Source of the DNA: Betaproteobacteria bacterium
Lineage (GTDB): Bacteria; Pseudomonadota; Gammaproteobacteria; Burkholderiales; SG8-41
Length of the DNA stretch: 9,903 bases
Direction: 5' to 3'
Assembly: GCA_021300125.1 (NCBI GenBank)
Contig: JAJTHX010000270.1
Span: 1-9,903, forward strand
Made by a program: the position numbers and the translations under genes. A model generated the notes under the pieces. The model searched no databases, was not told the origin of the DNA, and worked only from the letters and a program-made list of their open reading frames with translations. Positions 1 to 6,074 of this stretch are shown here, piece after piece. Positions within the stretch are counted from its first letter, which is position 1. The number at the start of each line of letters is the position of its first letter.

Positions 1-1
1 C

Positions 2-490
2 CGGCCGCTGCTGCGGCCTGAACCGCATCCGGCGCTGCATCCCGGAAAGTCTGCGCGGATCATGGTCGACGGCCGGGAGCAGGGGTGGATCGGGGAGCTG
101 CATCCCCGCTGGCAGCGTAAATACGGGCTGCCAGCGGCCCCCATACTGCTCGAAGTCGAGCTGGAAGCCCTGCAGGAATCCGGCCTGCCGTCGTTCCGCG
201 AGATCCCGCGCTTTCCGGCCATCCGCCGCGATCTGGCCGCGGAATTCGACCAAGGCCTCGATTTTGACGTCATTCAGGCCGAACTCTGGCGCGATGCCCC
301 GCCCATTTTGCGCGACCTGAAAGTCTTCGATTTGTACTGCGGCCAAGGGGTGGAAAAAGGGAAAAAAAGTCTTGCATTCAGTGTGTTATTGCAGGATACT
401 GAAAAAACCTTGACCGACGCGGATGCCGAAAAAGCGGTCGCCGAACTGCGCCGGATCCTGCAACAAAAGTTTAACGCGAAGCTTCGTTGA
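2..490 (+). CDS. pheT: Phenylalanine-tRNA ligase beta subunit, C-terminal part (5' truncated by window edge)
   Basis: The reading frame is open from base 2 and ends at TGA 488-490, giving about 162 C-terminal residues of a protein that is normally near 800. It is the beta chain of the alpha2beta2 enzyme that charges tRNA-Phe in the cytoplasm. The visible part starts with a PALHPGKSA segment typical of the end of the catalytic-like core. It then runs into the ferredoxin-fold anticodon-binding domain, with [42 protein letters not shown] and [18 protein letters not shown], all hallmark strings of the PheT C-terminus. The Met codon at 62 is internal and is not the start. The ihfA start codon lies 11 bases after the stop, so the two genes are very likely co-transcribed, as in many proteobacteria. 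Confidence 0.96.
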   Translation, partial: RPLLRPEPHPALHPGKSARIMVDGREQGWIGELHPRWQRKYGLPAAPILLEVELEALQESGLPSFREIPRFPAIRRDLAAEFDQGLDFDVIQAELWRDAPPILRDLKVFDLYCGQGVEKGKKSLAFSVLLQDTEKTLTDADAEKAVAELRRILQQKFNAKLR

Positions 491-496
491 GAGGGG
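491..496 (+). promoter_or_regulatory. Ribosome binding site of ihfA
   Basis: The purine block GAGGGG lies 5 bases before ATG 502 and directly after the pheT stop. It decides in favour of ATG 502 over the TTG at 487, which overlaps the end of pheT and would add five residues absent from the family. Confidence 0.7.
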
Positions 497-501
497 ACAA
501 C

Positions 502-810
502 ATGACGTTAACCAAAGCCGAACTCGCCGACCTGCTGTTCGAAAAAGTAGGGTTCAACAAGCGCGAGGCCAAGGATATGGTCGAGTCTTTTTTCGACGAG
601 GTCCGTGCAGCGCTTGAGAACGGCCGCGGTGTAAAGCTCTCCGGCTTTGGCAATTTCCAGCTTCGCGACAAACCGCAACGCCCCGGCCGGAATCCAAAAA
701 CCGGCGAGGAAATCCCCATTTCCGCACGTCGTGTGGTCACTTTCCACGCCTCGCAGAAACTCAAGTCCATGGTGGAACAGCATTTCCATGGAAGCCAGCG
801 GAAGCCTTAA
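502..810 (+). CDS. ihfA: Integration host factor subunit alpha
   Basis: The product is 102 residues, close to the usual 95-105 for this DNA-bending protein. IHF-alpha pairs with IHF-beta, binds the minor groove and bends DNA sharply in recombination, replication and sigma54-type transcription. The N-terminal dimerisation helices begin [26 protein letters not shown] at 45-52 is the family signature. The beta-arm reads [21 protein letters not shown], with Pro65 at the place of the intercalating proline. ATG 502 has a good ribosome binding site. The position directly after pheT is the classic ihfA location and separates it from ihfB and HU. The last 23 bases overlap the next gene, implying coupled translation. 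An IHF-consensus sequence occurs later in the window at 2172-2184. Confidence 0.97.
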   Translation: MTLTKAELADLLFEKVGFNKREAKDMVESFFDEVRAALENGRGVKLSGFGNFQLRDKPQRPGRNPKTGEEIPISARRVVTFHASQKLKSMVEQHFHGSQRKP

Positions 811-1174
811 AGTCCAGCTTCCGCCGATCCCGGCCAAACGTTATTTCACGATCGGTGAGGTCAGCGAGCTGTGTGGCGTCAAGCCGCACGTGCTGCGTTA
901 CTGGGAGCAGGAATTCACACAGCTGCGGCCCGTCAAGCGCCGCGGCAACCGTCGTTATTACCAGCACCACGAAGTGCTGCTGATCCGGCGCATCCGGGAA
1001 CTTCTCTACGATCAGGGCTTCACCATCAGCGGCGCCCGTAACCGCCTGGACGAACTGTCCAACGAACCGTCTGCACGGCCTGCCCGTGGCAGCACCGTCT
1101 CCCAGTCAGGCAAGCCCGGCTTGGGCCGGCTTCGCCAGGAACTGAAATCCCTGATCGAACAGCTGCGTGCCTGA
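788..1174 (+). CDS. MerR-family (YcgE/MlrA-like) small transcriptional regulator
   Basis: The 128-residue product has an N-terminal winged helix-turn-helix of the MerR type at about residues 18-88: [26 protein letters not shown], then [37 protein letters not shown]. The RYWE, RRYY and GFTI-GAR strings are those of MerR regulators that bind spaced promoters as dimers. There is no long effector domain and no cysteine cluster for metal binding. Residues 92-112 are a Ser/Pro/Gly-rich linker, and 113-128 look like a short coiled-coil dimerisation helix. ATG 788 is the first Met codon in this frame that precedes the domain without a long unrelated extension, and it lies inside ihfA. A gene of this type directly after ihfA is a recurring arrangement in beta- and gammaproteobacteria. 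Its target genes are not evident. Confidence 0.9.
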   Translation: MEASGSLKVQLPPIPAKRYFTIGEVSELCGVKPHVLRYWEQEFTQLRPVKRRGNRRYYQHHEVLLIRRIRELLYDQGFTISGARNRLDELSNEPSARPARGSTVSQSGKPGLGRLRQELKSLIEQLRA

Positions 1175-1199
1175 CGTCTGACGCGACTGCGGTTATAAT
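1171..1199 (+). promoter_or_regulatory. Sigma70-type promoter of the tRNA-Pro gene
   Basis: The -35 hexamer CTGACG (1171-1176) and a perfect -10 TATAAT (1194-1199) are separated by exactly 17 bases. The -35 element contains the TGA stop codon of the MerR-like gene. Transcription should start near 1206, only a base or two before the mature tRNA, so the 5' leader would be almost absent. Confidence 0.75.
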
Positions 1200-1207
1200 G
1201 CTACCCT

Positions 1208-1284
<77 letters not shown>

Positions 1285-1334
1285 GATTCTCCCTGCGGCG
1301 CAGCCCATATGCGCGTCGCACCCCGCCTGAGATC

Positions 1335-2180
1335 ATGAGCCATTCCTTCAAGCTTGCCTGCCTGCAGATGAACAGCGGCAGCGATCTCGCCGCCAACCTC
1401 TCCACCCTTGAACAGATGGTTGCCGCTGCAGCGGCAGAAGGCGCTCGCTTGGTGATGGCGCCTGAATATGCCCTGTTGATGGACGGCAGCGGCCGCGTCA
1501 TGCGTGACGGGGCGTTGCCGGCCGATGGCGGAGACCCGCTGCTGCGGCTGCAGGCCCTGGCGGCCCGTCTCAAAGTCTGGCTGCTGCCGGGGACGCTGAC
1601 GCTGCAGGCTGGTGAAGGCCGAATGGTCAATCGCTCCTGCCTGATTGACGACAGGGGCAACATTGTCGCGAGCTACGACAAGATTCACATGTTCGATGTC
1701 ACACTGCCCGACGGCAAAGTCATTCGCGAATCCTCTGCATTCCAGGCAGGGGAACGTGCAGTGATCGCGCAGACCCCCTGGGGCTTGCTGGGCATGAGCA
1801 TTTGCTACGACCTTCGTTTTCCGCAGCTCTACCGGCAACTGGCCAGGGCCGGCGCCCAGTTCCTCTCGATCCCTTCATCTTTTCAGCGCCAGACGGGCAG
1901 GGCTCACTGGCATACCTTGCTGCGCGCGCGTGCAATCGAAAACGCGGCATATGTTTTTGCGCCAGCCATGTGTGGGGAGCATGGTGGTGGCCGCCAAACC
2001 TATGGCCATGCGCTGATCGTGGATCCCTGGGGTGAGATATTGGCCGACGGCGGAGAAGAACCCGGCATTGTTTATGCCGATATCGATGCCTTGCGCGTGG
2101 CCAGAATACGCTCAATGATGCCTTGCTTGGAACACGATCGTACATTTAGTGCGCCAGAAATAATCAAAAATAATCAATGA
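1335..2180 (+). CDS. Carbon-nitrogen hydrolase, Nit1/deaminated-glutathione-amidase-like
   Basis: The 281-residue product is a nitrilase-superfamily amidase. The catalytic triad is visible: Glu44 in APEYALL, Lys116 in YDKIHMFDV, and nucleophile Cys157 in SICYDLRFPQLYR. The YDKIHMFDV string and the SSFQRQTGRAHWHTLLRARAIENAAYVFAP region place it in the Nit1/YbeM group. Known members hydrolyse deaminated glutathione, an unwanted by-product of transaminases, to 2-oxoglutarate and cysteinylglycine; a general omega-amidase role cannot be excluded. ATG 1335 follows the tRNA by 50 bases, with only a weak Shine-Dalgarno. After the conserved MPCLEHDRTF stretch the protein carries a tail, SAPEIIKNNQ, that is unusually rich in AT codons. 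It is encoded partly by a tandem 10-bp duplication, so the natural end of this protein may differ in relatives. Confidence 0.9.
   Translation: MSHSFKLACLQMNSGSDLAANLSTLEQMVAAAAAEGARLVMAPEYALLMDGSGRVMRDGALPADGGDPLLRLQALAARLKVWLLPGTLTLQAGEGRMVNRSCLIDDRGNIVASYDKIHMFDVTLPDGKVIRESSAFQAGERAVIAQTPWGLLGMSICYDLRFPQLYRQLARAGAQFLSIPSSFQRQTGRAHWHTLLRARAIENAAYVFAPAMCGEHGGGRQTYGHALIVDPWGEILADGGEEPGIVYADIDALRVARIRSMMPCLEHDRTFSAPEIIKNNQ
2158..2177 (+). repeat. Perfect 10-bp tandem duplication at the end of the Nit gene
   Basis: AAATAATCAA occurs twice without a gap, at 2158-2167 and 2168-2177, directly before the TGA stop at 2178. It lies in a short AT-rich island that stands out in this GC-rich region. A unit of ten bases shifts the reading frame: with only one copy, the Nit frame would continue without a stop to the TGA at 2323 inside the acyltransferase-like sequence. 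Confidence 0.9.
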
Positions 2181-2184
2181 TTTA
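2172..2184 (+). promoter_or_regulatory. Candidate IHF binding site
   Basis: AATCAATGATTTA matches the E. coli IHF consensus WATCAANNNNTTR at every defined position and is preceded by an A-rich stretch, as in strong sites. It overlaps the Nit stop codon and the second copy of the 10-bp duplication. A TTGTCA that could be a -35 element follows at 2187, but no convincing -10 accompanies it. This is a sequence match only; binding is inferred. Confidence 0.4.
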
Positions 2185-2259
2185 GATTGTCAAACGGCGC
2201 AGCAGAGGCCATCAGGGACAACCCGGCATTGCAGGCGGCGCGACGGCAAGCCGAAATCC

Positions 2260-2793
2260 ATGCTGCCGAGGCGCCGTTATGGCCTGCTGCGCCCGCTCGC
2301 CGTGTGGGTGCTGAGGCGGTTATGATGGCAAGTTGAAGGCGATATTCCGGACATTCCCCGCGCGGTTGTCGCCGTCGCGCCGCATTCCTCCATCTGGGAT
2401 TTCAACATCGGCGCTTCGCTGATGCTCGTGCTCGGCCTTCGCGTGTCTTTTGTAGCGAAACAGTCGCTGTTCTGGTGGCCTTTGGGCAATCTGCTGCGCT
2501 GGCTGGTCGGCATACCGGTAAACCGCGCGCAGCCGGAAGGCATCACAGAAACACTCGCCGCTGAATACCAGCGCCAGGAACGCTTGTGGCTGGCGATCAC
2601 CCCCGAAGGCATACGCAGCGCCGGTGCCCGTTTCAAGTCGGGCGTCCATCGTGTCGCAGAGGCGGCGGGAGTGCCGATCCTGCCGGTACGTTTCAACTAT
2701 CGCCGACGCGCACTTGGTTTTTTTTCGCCGCATCAGCCTCACGCAGACGCCGCAGCCGGTGTCGATGCCGTGCGCCGGATGCTGCTGTTCTAG
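2260..2793 (+). pseudogene. PlsC-like glycerol/lysophospholipid acyltransferase broken by an in-frame TGA
   Basis: Reading frame 1 encodes a small 1-acylglycerol-3-phosphate-acyltransferase-like protein of about 177 codons. Motif I, PHSSIWD (His-X4-Asp), has its His codon at 2383. KQSLFWWPLGNLLRWLVGIPVNR and motif III PEGIRS (usually PEGTRS) follow, then GVHRVAEAAGVPILPVRF. Such enzymes move an acyl chain to lysophosphatidate or related acceptors at the inner membrane. ATG 2260 begins MLPRRRYGLLRPLAVWVLRRL, but the next codon is TGA (2323-2325), exactly where relatives carry the Gly of LGW. The frame then resumes with WQVEGDIPDIP, so one G-to-T change from GGA would explain it. Reinitiation at Met 2422 would lose the catalytic His. 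The frame ends at TAG 2791, after which GERRDAARR still looks family-like. A sequencing error or a very recent mutation is possible, since the remaining frame is intact. Confidence 0.82.
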
Positions 2794-2820
2794 GGCGAAC
2801 GGCGCGATGCGGCACGCAGG

Positions 2821-3987
2821 TCAGTAGGACTTGGGCAGTCCGAGCACGCGCTCGGCGATGTGGCAGAGGATCAGTTGGGAACTCACCGGCGCGATGCGTG
2901 GAATCATAGCCTCGCGCATATAGCGTTCGACATGGAATTCCTTGGCATAACCCATGCCGCCATGGGTGAGTACCGCGGTTTCGCAGGCCCTAAAGCCCGC
3001 TTCACCGGCAAAAAACTTGGCAGCATTGGCCTCGGCACCGCAGGACTTGCCGGCATCGTAGAGTGACGCCGCGCGCCAGGTGAGCAGGGCGGCCGCCTCG
3101 AGTTCAATCCAGCGCTGCGCGAGGGGATGCTGGATGCCCTGGTTCTGCCCGATCGGCCGGTCGAACACGACACGCTCGCCAGCGTAACGTGCCGCCCGCT
3201 TCAGGGCGGCACGGCCCAGGCCCGTAGCTTCGGCAGCCACCAGTATGCGTTCCGGATTCAGGCCGTCGAGGATGTAGCGGAAACCCTGGCCCTCGCCGCC
3301 GATGCGGTCGGCGGCAGAAACGCGCATGCCGTCGATGAAGACCTGATTCGAATCGACCGCCTTGCGCCCCATTTTGTCGATGGCTCGGGCCTCGAAGCGG
3401 GCTCGGTCGATGTCGGCATAGAACAGGGTCAACCCTTCCGTAGGCTTGCTGCAGGCCTCGATCGGCGTGGTGCGCGCGAGCAAAAGGATCTTGTTGGCCA
3501 CTTGCGCGGTAGAAATCCAGACTTTCTGCCCGGTGATGACATAGTGGCCGCCATCGCGCACAGCGCGCGTTGCAAGGCGGGTCGTGTTGAGGCCGGCGCC
3601 CGGCTCGGTGACACCAAAGCAGGCCTTGTCGCGGCCTGCAATCAGTGGCGGCAGCCAGCGCGACTTCTGCTCGTCGCTGGCATACACCACCACCGGGTGC
3701 AGTCCGAAGATATTCATGTGCACGGCGGAGGCGCCGGAAAAGCCGGCGCCGGAGGCGGCGATGGTTTCCATCATCAGCGCGGCCTCGGTGATGCCAAGAC
3801 CGCTGCCGCCATACTGCTCGGGCATCGCGATTCCTAGCCAGCCGTCTGCGGCAATCGCCGCATGAAAGTCATGCGGAAAACCGCCGTCGCAGTCGAGCTT
3901 CAGCCAGTAGTCATCGCCAAAGCGTGCGCAGATGCGTCCGACCGCATCACGGATCGCGCGCTGGTCCGCAGAGAATTCGAAGTCCAT
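2821..3987 (-). CDS. Acyl-CoA dehydrogenase family protein
   Basis: The 388-residue length is normal for an FAD-dependent acyl-CoA dehydrogenase, which makes a 2,3-enoyl-CoA and passes electrons to ETF. The order of domains is clear: N-terminal helices (1-120), the middle beta domain with CFGVTEPGAG at 123-132 and the FAD-contacting KVWIST at 155-160, and the C-terminal helical domain with FDRPIGQNQGIQHPLA (275-290) and THGGMGYAKEFHVERYMREA (341-360). The usual catalytic glutamate of the YEGT motif is missing; the aligned stretch reads RIAPVSS (364-370). Glu246 in LNPERILVA sits where isovaleryl-CoA dehydrogenase carries its catalytic base in LERLVLA, so the enzyme is probably active with an alternative base. 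ATG 3987 lies 4 bases after the stop of the CoA-transferase gene, so this is the last gene of the three-gene operon. Substrate unknown; branched or dicarboxylic acyl-CoA is a guess. Confidence 0.93.
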   Translation of the reverse strand: MDFEFSADQRAIRDAVGRICARFGDDYWLKLDCDGGFPHDFHAAIAADGWLGIAMPEQYGGSGLGITEAALMMETIAASGAGFSGASAVHMNIFGLHPVVVYASDEQKSRWLPPLIAGRDKACFGVTEPGAGLNTTRLATRAVRDGGHYVITGQKVWISTAQVANKILLLARTTPIEACSKPTEGLTLFYADIDRARFEARAIDKMGRKAVDSNQVFIDGMRVSAADRIGGEGQGFRYILDGLNPERILVAAEATGLGRAALKRAARYAGERVVFDRPIGQNQGIQHPLAQRWIELEAAALLTWRAASLYDAGKSCGAEANAAKFFAGEAGFRACETAVLTHGGMGYAKEFHVERYMREAMIPRIAPVSSQLILCHIAERVLGLPKSY

Positions 3988-3991
3988 CGAA

Positions 3992-5194
3992 TCAGTCCGG
4001 CAGCCGCGTCACACCATCCGCGGCCAGCGCGCGGATGTCTTCGTCGCTGTACCCCGCCGCGCGCAGCACCCCGGGCCCGTTTTCACCCAGCCGCGGCGTC
4101 GGACGCTGCGGTGAAGGGGGCGTGCGCGACCACTGCGTTGCTGCCGCAGTGGTGCGCAGGCCACCCTCGCTCGGATGCCGCTCACTTCGGATGAAACCGC
4201 TGGCATTGAGGTGGGGATCATCGATCACCGCGTCAATCGAGTTCATCGGCGCGCAGGGAATGTCGGCTTCAGCCAGGGCCTGCAGCCATTCTCCGGTGCT
4301 GCGCTTGAGCATCTCGCCTGCAACGAAGGCATTGGCCTCGGCAATGCGGGCCGAGCGGTTCTCGTGGCTGTTGAAGCGCGGATCGTCGCGGAACAGGTCC
4401 TCGCGGCCAATCAGCCGGAAAAACGCCTCCCACTGCTTGTCGTTGTACATGAGCACGCAGACATAGCTGTCACGGGTGCGGAAGGGGCGGCGCTCCGGCG
4501 CAAGCACGCGGGCATAACCGGGGCCGCCCAGCGGCGGCTCGAAGCCACGTCCGGCAAAATGATCGCCAAGGATCATCTGGCTCATGCATTCGAACATCGG
4601 CACTTCGACAGCCTGGCCCTTCCCGCTTTTTTCGCGTTCGTAAAGTGCGGTGGTGACGGCATAGGCCGCATGCAGGCCGACGATGCGGTCGGCCAGCGTG
4701 GCCGGTATGTAGCGCGGTTCGGCAGCCCCGGACTGCTGCAGCAGCCAGGGTAGGCCGGTCATGCCCTGAATCAGGTCGTCATAGGCAGGACGCGCGGCAT
4801 AAGGGCCTGTTTGGCCGTAACCGTAGGCCCCGACATAGATGATGCGGGGGTTGGCAGCGGCGACATCGCCATAGCCGAGCCGCAGGCGCTGCATCGCCTG
4901 CGGCCGGATGTTGTAAATCAGAACATCGGCTTTTGCCGCGATGCGCAGAAGCGCGTCCCGGCCGGCATTTTTCTTGAGATCAAGCACCACGCTTTTCTTG
5001 TTGCGGTTCAGGTGCATGAACATGTGGCCCATGCCCCGGTTGCGCATCGGCCCGACGTGACGCACATTGTCACCGCCCGGCGCCTCGACCTTGATCACCT
5101 CGGCGCCAAGGTCGCCGAGGATCTGGGTCGCATAGGGGCCCATCACCACTGTGGTCAGGTCGACCACGGTGACCCCGGCAAGCGGTCCGGCCAT
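3992..5194 (-). CDS. Class III CoA-transferase (CaiB/BaiF family)
   Basis: The 400-residue product fits the family, which moves CoA from a donor such as succinyl-CoA to a carboxylic acid through an enzyme-bound aspartyl thioester and acts as an interlocked-ring dimer. The N-terminus, PLAGVTVVDLTTVVMGPYATQILGDLGAEVIKVE, is diagnostic. LNRNKKSVVLDLK (62-74), DVLIYNIRP and NPRIIYVGAYGYGQTGPYA follow. The catalytic aspartate should be Asp139 in RPAYDDLIQGMTG. ATG 5194 was chosen over the further upstream Met at 5263 because the family begins here and it sits 4 bases after the stop of the aldolase-like gene. The acyl acceptor cannot be told from the sequence. Placement between an aldolase and an acyl-CoA dehydrogenase suggests it activates the acid that the dehydrogenase then oxidises. 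Confidence 0.94.
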   Translation of the reverse strand: MAGPLAGVTVVDLTTVVMGPYATQILGDLGAEVIKVEAPGGDNVRHVGPMRNRGMGHMFMHLNRNKKSVVLDLKKNAGRDALLRIAAKADVLIYNIRPQAMQRLRLGYGDVAAANPRIIYVGAYGYGQTGPYAARPAYDDLIQGMTGLPWLLQQSGAAEPRYIPATLADRIVGLHAAYAVTTALYEREKSGKGQAVEVPMFECMSQMILGDHFAGRGFEPPLGGPGYARVLAPERRPFRTRDSYVCVLMYNDKQWEAFFRLIGREDLFRDDPRFNSHENRSARIAEANAFVAGEMLKRSTGEWLQALAEADIPCAPMNSIDAVIDDPHLNASGFIRSERHPSEGGLRTTAAATQWSRTPPSPQRPTPRLGENGPGVLRAAGYSDEDIRALAADGVTRLPD

Positions 5195-5198
5195 CCGG

Positions 5199-5894
5199 TC
5201 AGCGGCGAAGGTTTTTCGGAAATGTACAGCCCTTGGCGCGCAGGGCCTCGTCCACCCAGGCACGGTCGAGTTTCCTGCCGCCGCGGATGGCCTTGAGCAT
5301 GTCGGACTCCTTCTTCTCCTGCTGCTTGGCGAGCTTCAGGGTTTCTTCGATCATGTCCCGCGGAATAGCCACCAGTCCGTCATCGTCGCCTACGATGATG
5401 TCGCCGGGGTTGACCACGGCTTCGCCGATCACCACCGGCACATTCATTTCACCCGGGCCGTTTTTGTAGGGGCCGCGATGGGTAATGCCGCGTGCATACA
5501 CCGGAAAATTCGACTGTGCCAGCGCATCGGCGTCGCGGATCGCACCGTCGATGACCATGCCTGCGGCCCCATTGCGCTCGGCGATGGCTGACATGATCTC
5601 GCCGATGATGGCCTGGGTGCAGATGCCGCCGGCATCAACCACGATGACATCGCCGGGGCGGCAGATGTCGATGGCCTTGTGCACCATGAGGTTATCCCCG
5701 GGCCCGACCTTGACCGTCAGCGCGGTACCGACCATGCGGCCACCGCTGTGGCAGGGGAAAAGTTCCGGCCCGATGGCATGAAGCCGGTTCATGTTGTCAC
5801 TCAGATGCGCGGTCGCGGTCTTGCGCAAGGTGGCAATGATCTTGGCTGAAGGTTGCGGAGCGAAAGGCAGGATGCGGAAGCCGACGGGAGCCAT
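5199..5894 (-). CDS. RraA-like family protein, probable HMG/CHA-type aldolase
   Basis: The 231-residue product belongs to the RraA/4-hydroxy-4-methyl-2-oxoglutarate aldolase fold. Key stretches are LTVKVGPGDNLMVHKAI (59-75), PGDVIVVDAGG (80-90), GEIMSAIA (98-105) and GMVIDGAIRDADAL (112-125). Arg120 and Asp121 lie in DGAIRD, where characterised class II pyruvate aldolases hold substrate and a divalent metal. FPVYARGITHRGPYKNGPG follows, with NPGDIIVGDDDGLVAIP (162-178) near the end. Aldolases of this type split 4-hydroxy-4-methyl-2-oxoglutarate or 4-carboxy-4-hydroxy-2-oxoadipate into pyruvate and pyruvate or oxaloacetate. Retained catalytic residues and the catabolic neighbours argue against a pure RNase E regulator role. 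It is the first gene of the minus-strand operon; a purine-rich AGGA lies upstream of ATG 5894. The exact substrate is unknown. Confidence 0.88.
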   Translation of the reverse strand: MAPVGFRILPFAPQPSAKIIATLRKTATAHLSDNMNRLHAIGPELFPCHSGGRMVGTALTVKVGPGDNLMVHKAIDICRPGDVIVVDAGGICTQAIIGEIMSAIAERNGAAGMVIDGAIRDADALAQSNFPVYARGITHRGPYKNGPGEMNVPVVIGEAVVNPGDIIVGDDDGLVAIPRDMIEETLKLAKQQEKKESDMLKAIRGGRKLDRAWVDEALRAKGCTFPKNLRR

Positions 5895-5924
5895 GGTGAA
5901 AAGTCCTGTGTTGAAAAGGCCTTA

Positions 5925-5933
5925 ATCCTAGCA
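5925..5933 (-). promoter_or_regulatory. Candidate extended -10 promoter of the aldolase-CoA-transferase-dehydrogenase operon
   Basis: On the minus strand TGCTAGGAT fits an extended -10 (TGN plus TATAAT-like), which would start transcription near 5918 and give a leader of about 25 nt. No good -35 is seen 17 bases upstream. Two direct copies of CTTTTCA (minus strand, at 5897-5903 and 5912-5918) and the palindrome AAGGCCTT (5916-5923) lie between this element and the start codon. They could be part of an operator. Confidence 0.33.
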
Positions 5934-5959
5934 TCGCTGCCGGTCCGCCAGCACCTGCA

Positions 5960-5968
5960 TGGTAAAAT
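5960..5968 (+). promoter_or_regulatory. Candidate extended -10 promoter of surE
   Basis: TGGTAAAAT fits an extended -10 (TGN plus TAAAAT). Transcription would begin near 5975, at the foot of the large inverted repeat, leaving a leader of about 100 nt before the GTG start of surE. No clear -35 hexamer is present. It stands back to back with the minus-strand candidate promoter at 5925-5933. Confidence 0.42.
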
Positions 5969-5970
5969 GA

Positions 5971-6045
5971 CAGTGTTTGCGATGCCGGGAAAGACCTGCG
6001 GTCCGGCATCGCAAGCCGCCCCTGGCGGCACTTGAGCGAACACAG
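5971..6045 (+). other. Structured leader upstream of surE: two abutting hairpins inside a closing stem
   Basis: A perfect 12-bp inverted repeat, TTGCGATGCCGG (5977-5988) and CCGGCATCGCAA (6003-6014), encloses a 14-nt loop that can itself pair ACC (5994-5996) with GGT (6000-6002). Directly after it, GCCGCC (6015-6020) pairs with GGCGGC (6024-6029) around CCT. Outside both, GTGTT (5973-5977) can pair with AACAC (6039-6043), giving a possible three-way junction. No T-run follows, so it is not an ordinary intrinsic terminator for either strand. It could be a protein-binding leader, a transcript stabiliser, a regulatory RNA or a DNA operator. I do not recognise a known riboswitch class. Confidence 0.6.
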
Positions 6046-6074
6046 AAACCACAATCCACTGATCCCGGCAACGC

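Noticed and set aside
487..501. TTG 487 as the start of ihfA
   Set aside because: It overlaps the end of pheT and adds five residues not seen in the family, while ATG 502 has a well-spaced GAGGGG.
2323..2325. Selenocysteine or other programmed recoding at the TGA of the acyltransferase
   Set aside because: The position corresponds to a structural Gly in a non-redox enzyme, no strong stem-loop follows the codon directly, and a single-base change explains it more simply.
2794..2820. Terminator between the convergent acyltransferase pseudogene and acyl-CoA dehydrogenase gene
   Set aside because: The 27-base gap holds no convincing stem with a T-run on either strand.
3127..3837. Plus-strand open frame of 236 codons within the acyl-CoA dehydrogenase gene, and similar ones opposite the CoA-transferase
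   Set aside because: They are complementary-strand shadows of conserved coding sequence; the minus-strand readings carry clear catalytic motifs and the plus-strand ones carry none.
5977..6014. Intrinsic terminator between the divergent operons
   Set aside because: The stem is strong but no T-run follows it on either strand, and both flanking operons run away from it, so there is nothing to terminate.
5971..6045. SAH riboswitch or other known class upstream of surE
   Set aside because: The core sequences I remember for the SAH class are absent, and the gene downstream is not part of SAH recycling; I do not recognise another class.
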